Assembly (NCBI GenBank): GCA_045611765.1
Contig: JAZKXT010000004.1
Location: forward strand, 62,001 to 126,000
From: UMGS1649 sp045611765
Lineage (GTDB): Bacteria > Bacillota > Clostridia > TANB77 > CAG-465
DNA: 64,000 bases
Reading direction: 5' to 3'
Of this stretch, positions 60,433 to 64,000 are shown one piece after another. The position numbers and the translations under genes are program-made. Within the stretch, counting starts at the first letter, position 1. Every line of letters begins with the position of its first letter. Under the pieces are notes generated by a model, which had not been told where the DNA came from, searched no databases, and worked only from the letters and a program-made list of their open reading frames with translations.

Positions 60433-61542
60433 TTAATAATCTAAAGCCTCTCCTCTTAAAGCTTGTTGATTGCTAATTGAATCTGTAATTCCAGAAACAA
60501 CGTTATCATAAGCCTCTTCATTGCTTTGTTCAAATGAAGCTATGCTGCTTTCAATATTACGTCTTGCTTCTGCATTAAGTTTACCTTTCGCTTGCTCTAC
60601 TATATATTGATTTTGTCTCATAAATGCCATTACTTGAGAGTTTGGTTGGTAATTAGCTTTCGTTTTGTTATATGATTCAACAAAGTATCTATATTCAATA
60701 GCATATTGTGTTACTATGTCTAATAAACTTTGTCTAGCAGTAGATACTCCCACAGTTTCTTTTTGGCCATTTGCATCAACATTTCCAGTTTCTCTGTTTT
60801 CTACCATATAAATGTCATCCATGTCATCAAATTTTGCAAGTTCTTTACCAATTTCATCTCTTAAATATAATTGTGCTTGTCTCACCGCTTCATCTGTAGT
60901 ATTTAATTTTATTTGCGTTGTAGGGTCAGTATATTTTACCGCATACAATTTTGTTCCCTCTGTTAAATACGAATCTACTATAGCACTGTTTAACATTAAT
61001 GTATCTTCTTCTGACATGTCCATCCAAATTGATGTTCCAGATATTTTCGATACTTGTTTTTGTGTAAGTACAATATAGTCAGCTCCATTTGGATACATTA
61101 TTCTTATATCTATAAAATCATTTACAACAAGATCTGTAGGTAATAGCACCGCGTTAATTTCTTGTATTCTCATATCTTGAGATACTATCTTATCTCCAAC
61201 CATACTAGAAACAGCAACCGAATTCCTCACTATGTTATATTTTGCCACTTGACCTACAACAGCTCCCGTTGATAAATACGCATTATTTGGAACTGTGTTT
61301 TTGTGTATAGTTGTTGTAGTAAGCATATCTGCTGTTATAGTTTCTCCTTGAACAACATCTCTAGTAAAGGTTACTACGTCAGCTGTATATTTTTCCAAGA
61401 AGCTTTTACTTGTTCCTTCTTTATATCCTTTTACAATGTTATTAGATATTAGTATTGTAACAAGAACAAATACCAATCCTATTCCAAGTCCTATTAAAAT
61501 TCCATTAATCAATCTCTTCTTTATTTGATTCATTCCTATCAT
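60433..61542 (-). CDS. CpaB/RcpC-like SAF-domain pilus assembly protein (369 aa)
   Basis: An N-terminal membrane helix (ILIGLGIGLVFVLVTILIS) is followed by the SAF domain: VVTFTRDVVQGETITADMLTT, VVGQVAKYNIVRNS and LLPTDLVVNDFIDIRI. In Gram-negative Tad systems this protein associates with the secretin; with no outer membrane here it may bind peptidoglycan. Residues 230-369 are a helical extension. The ATG at 61542 follows TGGAGG by nine bases; a longer frame upstream has no start signal. First gene after the consensus promoter. Confidence 0.8.
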   Translation of the reverse strand: MIGMNQIKKRLINGILIGLGIGLVFVLVTILISNNIVKGYKEGTSKSFLEKYTADVVTFTRDVVQGETITADMLTTTTIHKNTVPNNAYLSTGAVVGQVAKYNIVRNSVAVSSMVGDKIVSQDMRIQEINAVLLPTDLVVNDFIDIRIMYPNGADYIVLTQKQVSKISGTSIWMDMSEEDTLMLNSAIVDSYLTEGTKLYAVKYTDPTTQIKLNTTDEAVRQAQLYLRDEIGKELAKFDDMDDIYMVENRETGNVDANGQKETVGVSTARQSLLDIVTQYAIEYRYFVESYNKTKANYQPNSQVMAFMRQNQYIVEQAKGKLNAEARRNIESSIASFEQSNEEAYDNVVSGITDSISNQQALRGEALDY

Positions 61543-61570
61543 ATGTATAAACCTCCATAATACTGTCAAA

Positions 61571-61599
61571 ATAATATAACAAAATGCCTACATAGTCAA
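61571..61599 (-). promoter_or_regulatory. Sigma-A promoter of the Tad-like locus
   Basis: On minus, TTGACT (61599-61594), 17 bases, TATTAT (61576-61571), 29 bases before the ATG of the CpaB-like gene. Confidence 0.7.
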
Positions 61600-61635
61600 C
61601 AAGTTTTAGGTATTTGAGGCCTCATTTACAAAAAT

Positions 61636-61678
61636 GTAAAGAACACGTAACATTATTGTAATATTACATGCTCTTTAC
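61636..61678 (-). terminator. Terminator of dacF
   Basis: GTAAAGAACACGTAACATTAT pairs, with a few wobbles, with ATATTACATGCTCTTTAC just after the dacF stop, and a T run follows on minus. Confidence 0.7.
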
Positions 61679-61693
61679 CGCTATAATACGTCA

Positions 61694-62977
61694 TTATATG
61701 GTATTTTGTTGTAAAGTTTTTAACCCCTTCACCGTATATGTGTCTACCATGTATATTATATAATCCCATAGATTAGATTTGTTTGCTTCACTATTTACAA
61801 TAAGTTTAGCTTCATACATTACTTCTCCATTTGCATTTATATATTCTACTTTTCCTATGCATTCGCCTTTTGTAATCGGCGCCTGAATGTTTTCGTTATA
61901 TTTTATTTGTTTTGTATATTCTACATTTTCACCTTTTTTAGTTATTAAATATTCATCTTTTTCTAACGTCACTTGAACTTTAGAAGCTATATGCTTGTTT
62001 ATTTGGATTTCATCTATTACTTCTCCCTTTGTTCCTATCTTCTTACTAGCGTATGTAGAAAAACCGTAATTTAACAACGTTGCGACCTCTTCGTTTCGAA
62101 TAGCGCTAGTTGGCGCTTTCATAACAACTGCTATTAAAGATAATCCATCACGTTCAGCCGTTGCAGAAAGATTAAATAGTGCTTGAGATGTAGAACCTGT
62201 TTTAAGTCCAGTTATTCCTTGATAACTCTTTAATAACTTATTGGTATTAGACAATTCAAATGTTCCATTTCTTATACTATCCATCCAAATAGTAGTATAT
62301 TTAGTTATATCTGGATGCTTAGTAATTAATTCTTTAGACATTATTGCTATATCTTTAGCAGTTGTGTAGTGTCCATCTTCATCTATACCATGTGCATTTA
62401 AGAAATGAGTATTTTCCATTCCTAACTCTTTTGCTTTAGCGTTCATCATAGCGACAAAATTCTCATGACTTCCGCCAACTAGTTCCGCCATAGCAACACT
62501 TACATCATTAGCAGAAACTACACAAATACATTTTAGAGCCTCATCTACAGTTAAAGTTTCCCCTTCCTTAAACCAAATTTGCGAGCCACCCATGCCAGAC
62601 GCGTTAGCACTACAGGTTACCGTATCCGTATACCTTAAATTTCCGCTGTCTATTTGTTCCATAACAAGCAACAATGTCATAATCTTGGTAACAGATGCTG
62701 GTAATAATCTTTCATTTTCATTGTTAGCATATATTATCTCTCCAGTAGTCGCTTCCATAAGTATCTGAGAACCAGATTGAAATGTAAAAGTTGGATTTGC
62801 CGTCGTTTGTATTGATGACTCAGCAGTTTTATACATTTTATTTTGTGTCTCTACCAATTCACTATTACTCTCAACTACAGCAAAATCCGGCAAAGCATAT
62901 ATGCCGATTGGTGCAATTATGTTAGATAGTGTTATAACTATAACAAACATTGTTAATATCTTTCTGAAATTTTTCAT
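61694..62977 (-). CDS. dacF: D-alanyl-D-alanine carboxypeptidase (sporulation-type DacF)
   Basis: A signal peptide (KILTMFVIVITLSNIIAPIG) then the penicillin-binding transpeptidase fold with the three active motifs SVTKIMTLL (SxxK), SAND (SxN, in CVVSANDVSV) and KTGSTSQA (KTG). A C-terminal beta-rich domain ends in an amphipathic helix, as in PBP5-like enzymes. It trims D-Ala from peptidoglycan stems. The ATG at 62977 sits behind AAGGAGG; a longer frame reading MGLFSSIK lacks a site. The promoter fits sigma F, so I name it DacF; no spoIIA genes follow. Confidence 0.85.
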   Translation of the reverse strand: MKNFRKILTMFVIVITLSNIIAPIGIYALPDFAVVESNSELVETQNKMYKTAESSIQTTANPTFTFQSGSQILMEATTGEIIYANNENERLLPASVTKIMTLLLVMEQIDSGNLRYTDTVTCSANASGMGGSQIWFKEGETLTVDEALKCICVVSANDVSVAMAELVGGSHENFVAMMNAKAKELGMENTHFLNAHGIDEDGHYTTAKDIAIMSKELITKHPDITKYTTIWMDSIRNGTFELSNTNKLLKSYQGITGLKTGSTSQALFNLSATAERDGLSLIAVVMKAPTSAIRNEEVATLLNYGFSTYASKKIGTKGEVIDEIQINKHIASKVQVTLEKDEYLITKKGENVEYTKQIKYNENIQAPITKGECIGKVEYINANGEVMYEAKLIVNSEANKSNLWDYIIYMVDTYTVKGLKTLQQNTI

Positions 62978-63068
62978 AGTTTTCCTCCTTAACCTTGTTA
63001 CAATATATGGGCTAAATGCATGTTTTATGATTATTTTGATGCTACTAAATAAACCCAACGAGGAGCCT

Positions 63069-63098
63069 TAATATCCCCGCCCGCCACTCACGGTATAC
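63069..63098 (-). promoter_or_regulatory. Sigma-F-type forespore promoter of dacF
   Basis: On minus, GTATA (63098-63094), 15 bases, GGGGATATTA (63078-63069). This matches the sigma-F consensus GYATA-N15-GGNNANANTR at every fixed base. It lies about 90 bases before the dacF ATG. Sigma G uses similar boxes. Confidence 0.7.
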
Positions 63099-63153
63099 GC
63101 ATCATTAACTTCCTTATGATATTCGTGTAAAAGGCTTTTTAAGCATAGAAAAT

Positions 63154-63177
63154 GGGTGTCAACTTTCGTTGACACCC
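63154..63177 (-). terminator. Hairpin with GNRA tetraloop (probable terminator)
   Basis: GGGTGTCAAC-GAAA-GTTGACACCC on minus, a perfect 10-bp stem followed by ATTTTCT. It lies between the 32-aa ORF and the dacF promoter. Confidence 0.65.
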
Positions 63178-63337
63178 GATGTTTGAAAATGTATTAACAT
63201 TTTCACGCGCGTAAATATGCCCGCTGGAAAAGTGTTTCTGTATTCTTTTAAGCCACCATTATACACTCCCGTAACATTTGTATATAATAAACAAACATGT
63301 AAACTACAAGTATATGTTGGGGCTTATTAGAAAACCT

Positions 63338-63436
63338 TCAGCACTTAATCCAAGAGGTTAAGTTTCCGCGCCAAGTGGCCTGCTTCTTCTCAGACTTCAT
63401 CTGAGAGATGACCCGCTTCAAAAAAGCATTCTTCAT
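63338..63436 (-). CDS. Short basic ORF after the ABC-F gene (32 aa)
   Basis: The ORF starts MKNAFLKRVISQMKSEKK and ends WRGNLTSWIKC. It has a full AAAGGAGG eight bases before the ATG and GC-richer codons than dacF. The product is basic, with one Cys and two Trp, and no membrane helix. It lies 60 bases downstream of the ABC-F stop on the same strand. It may be a real small protein; its role is unknown. Confidence 0.5.
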   Translation of the reverse strand: MKNAFLKRVISQMKSEKKQATWRGNLTSWIKC

Positions 63437-63495
63437 AACAAAAACCTCCTTTTTAATTATAAAACGGACGATCAACAACGATCTTAAATAGGATA

Positions 63496-64000
63496 CTACA
63501 TTTGTTTTTTCTTGTCAAGAGATTTGGTGTTAATCTTGTAAAATTTTTCTACAGTTCTCTTATTGTAATCCTCAACCCTTCCTTCAGGAAGTACCAGCAT
63601 TCTTTCAATACCGAGTTCCTCCACAAAACTAGGAGTGTGAGAAACAACAATCATAGTACCCGTAAAATCTTTAAATACCCTTGCGATTATAGCTTGCGTT
63701 TCAGGATCAAGATGATTCGTCGGTTCGTCGAGTAAAATAGTATTACTACCAGACATGGCAAGTTTGGCTAATGCTACCCTAGCACGTTCACCAGGAGAAA
63801 GAACAGATAAGTTCTTGTACACGTCATCCCCATAAAAAAGGAAGTGCGCCAATTTTCCCCTTAGCTTTCTCTCAGAAATATCAAGCCCAGAAAAGTTTTC
63901 AAGTATTGTTTTATCTAGCATTAAGTTTTCATGTTCTTGAGCATAGTACCCTATATCAACCTTATTGCCCAATACGACTTGTCCTTCATTTGGCTTCAAT
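63496..64000 (-). CDS. ABC-F ribosome-associated ATPase, C-terminal part (5' end outside window)
   Basis: 168 residues of the second ABC domain: an ABC signature LSPGERARVALAKL, Walker B with D-loop TILLDEPTNHLDPETQ, and the H-loop VVSHTPSFVEELGI. The signature LSPGE replaces LSGGE, as in ribosome-protection (ARE) type ABC-F proteins, but the linker that decides antibiotic specificity is outside the window. It could be a housekeeping translation factor or a resistance determinant. The stop TAG is at 63496. Confidence 0.8.
   Translation of the reverse strand, partial: LKPNEGQVVLGNKVDIGYYAQEHENLMLDKTILENFSGLDISERKLRGKLAHFLFYGDDVYKNLSVLSPGERARVALAKLAMSGSNTILLDEPTNHLDPETQAIIARVFKDFTGTMIVVSHTPSFVEELGIERMLVLPEGRVEDYNKRTVEKFYKINTKSLDKKKQM

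Larger units (their letters stand above)
62978..63337. other. Leader and intergenic interval before dacF
   Basis: About 360 bases without a gene. It holds the sigma-F-type promoter (63069-63098), a strong hairpin (63154-63177), and imperfect inverted repeats, such as AAGCCTT..AAGGCT with ATATC..GATAT, between 63064 and 63139. Confidence 0.5.

Noticed and set aside
63061..63180. Riboswitch upstream of dacF
   Set aside because: The repeats do not match any aptamer core I know, and the sigma-F promoter lies within this stretch, so a long leader is unlikely.

Overview
The window is AT-rich chromosomal DNA from a spore-forming member of the Clostridia (Bacillota), probably an anaerobe. Sporulation genes are scattered through it: yqfC-yqfD, spoIIE, spoVAC-AD-AE, dacF, a ytvI-like gene and two CotF-like coat genes. 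An Agr-type peptide quorum-sensing locus, RadA, CarD, mini-RNase III, YbeY and Na+/alanine symporter genes fit the same group, as does low-GC codon use with frequent GTG and TTG starts behind strong Shine-Dalgarno sequences. The species cannot be named from sequence alone.

Layout. 1-4.9 kb (minus): a pilin-like protein cut by the window edge, two uncharacterised membrane proteins, then yqfC-yqfD-ybeY-dgkA without the usual phoH and yqfF. 5.0-8.0 kb: an agr module in convergent form, with regulator and kinase on plus and agrB-agrD on minus; the autoinducer precursor has no cysteine. 8.2-13.2 kb: carD, radA, corA, a flavodoxin-rubredoxin fusion and a stand-alone E2-like acyltransferase. 13.4-14.7 kb: an unknown gene of atypical composition, then five tRNA genes (Val-Asp-Phe-Gly-Thr on minus). 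14.7-20.6 kb: Na+/alanine symporter, a strongly folded intergenic element that may be a non-coding RNA, spoIIE, a Met/His/Cys-rich protein behind a sigma-K-like promoter, and mrnC. 20.7-30.1 kb: thioredoxin-like protein, ferritin-like protein, a short aspartokinase, an ABC-F ATPase, a HAD hydrolase, tRNA-Cys, a second atypical gene next to it, an XRE regulator, a membrane glycosyltransferase and pgeF. 30.2-39.6 kb: spoVAC-AD-AE, a PHP phosphoesterase, the coat pair, a YobA-like lipid-face protein, two tandem AMP-forming acyl ligases and ytvI.

39.8-61.5 kb (minus) is the most unusual region: about 22 kb and 14 genes behind one consensus sigma-A promoter, encoding a divergent Tad/Flp-like type IV filament machine. 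In transcription order it has a CpaB/RcpC-like SAF protein, two TadZ/MinD-like proteins with degenerate P-loops, a TadA-type ATPase that carries its own N-terminal membrane helix, a large TadB/TadC-like protein, a small pilin followed by a terminator, and then minor pilin-like proteins. The latter include one with a frameshift at a homopolymer and a paralogous pair in which one member gains about 500 residues of Ig-like modules. The set ends with two more membrane-anchored proteins and a 1,997-residue secreted protein. No prepilin peptidase lies in the window, and the pilin-like proteins begin almost directly with their hydrophobic helix. The inferred product is a leaderless-pilin surface filament or secretion device with large adhesive subunits.

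61.6-64 kb: dacF behind a textbook sigma-F-type promoter, a 32-codon ORF, and the C-terminal end of a second ABC-F protein cut by the window edge.
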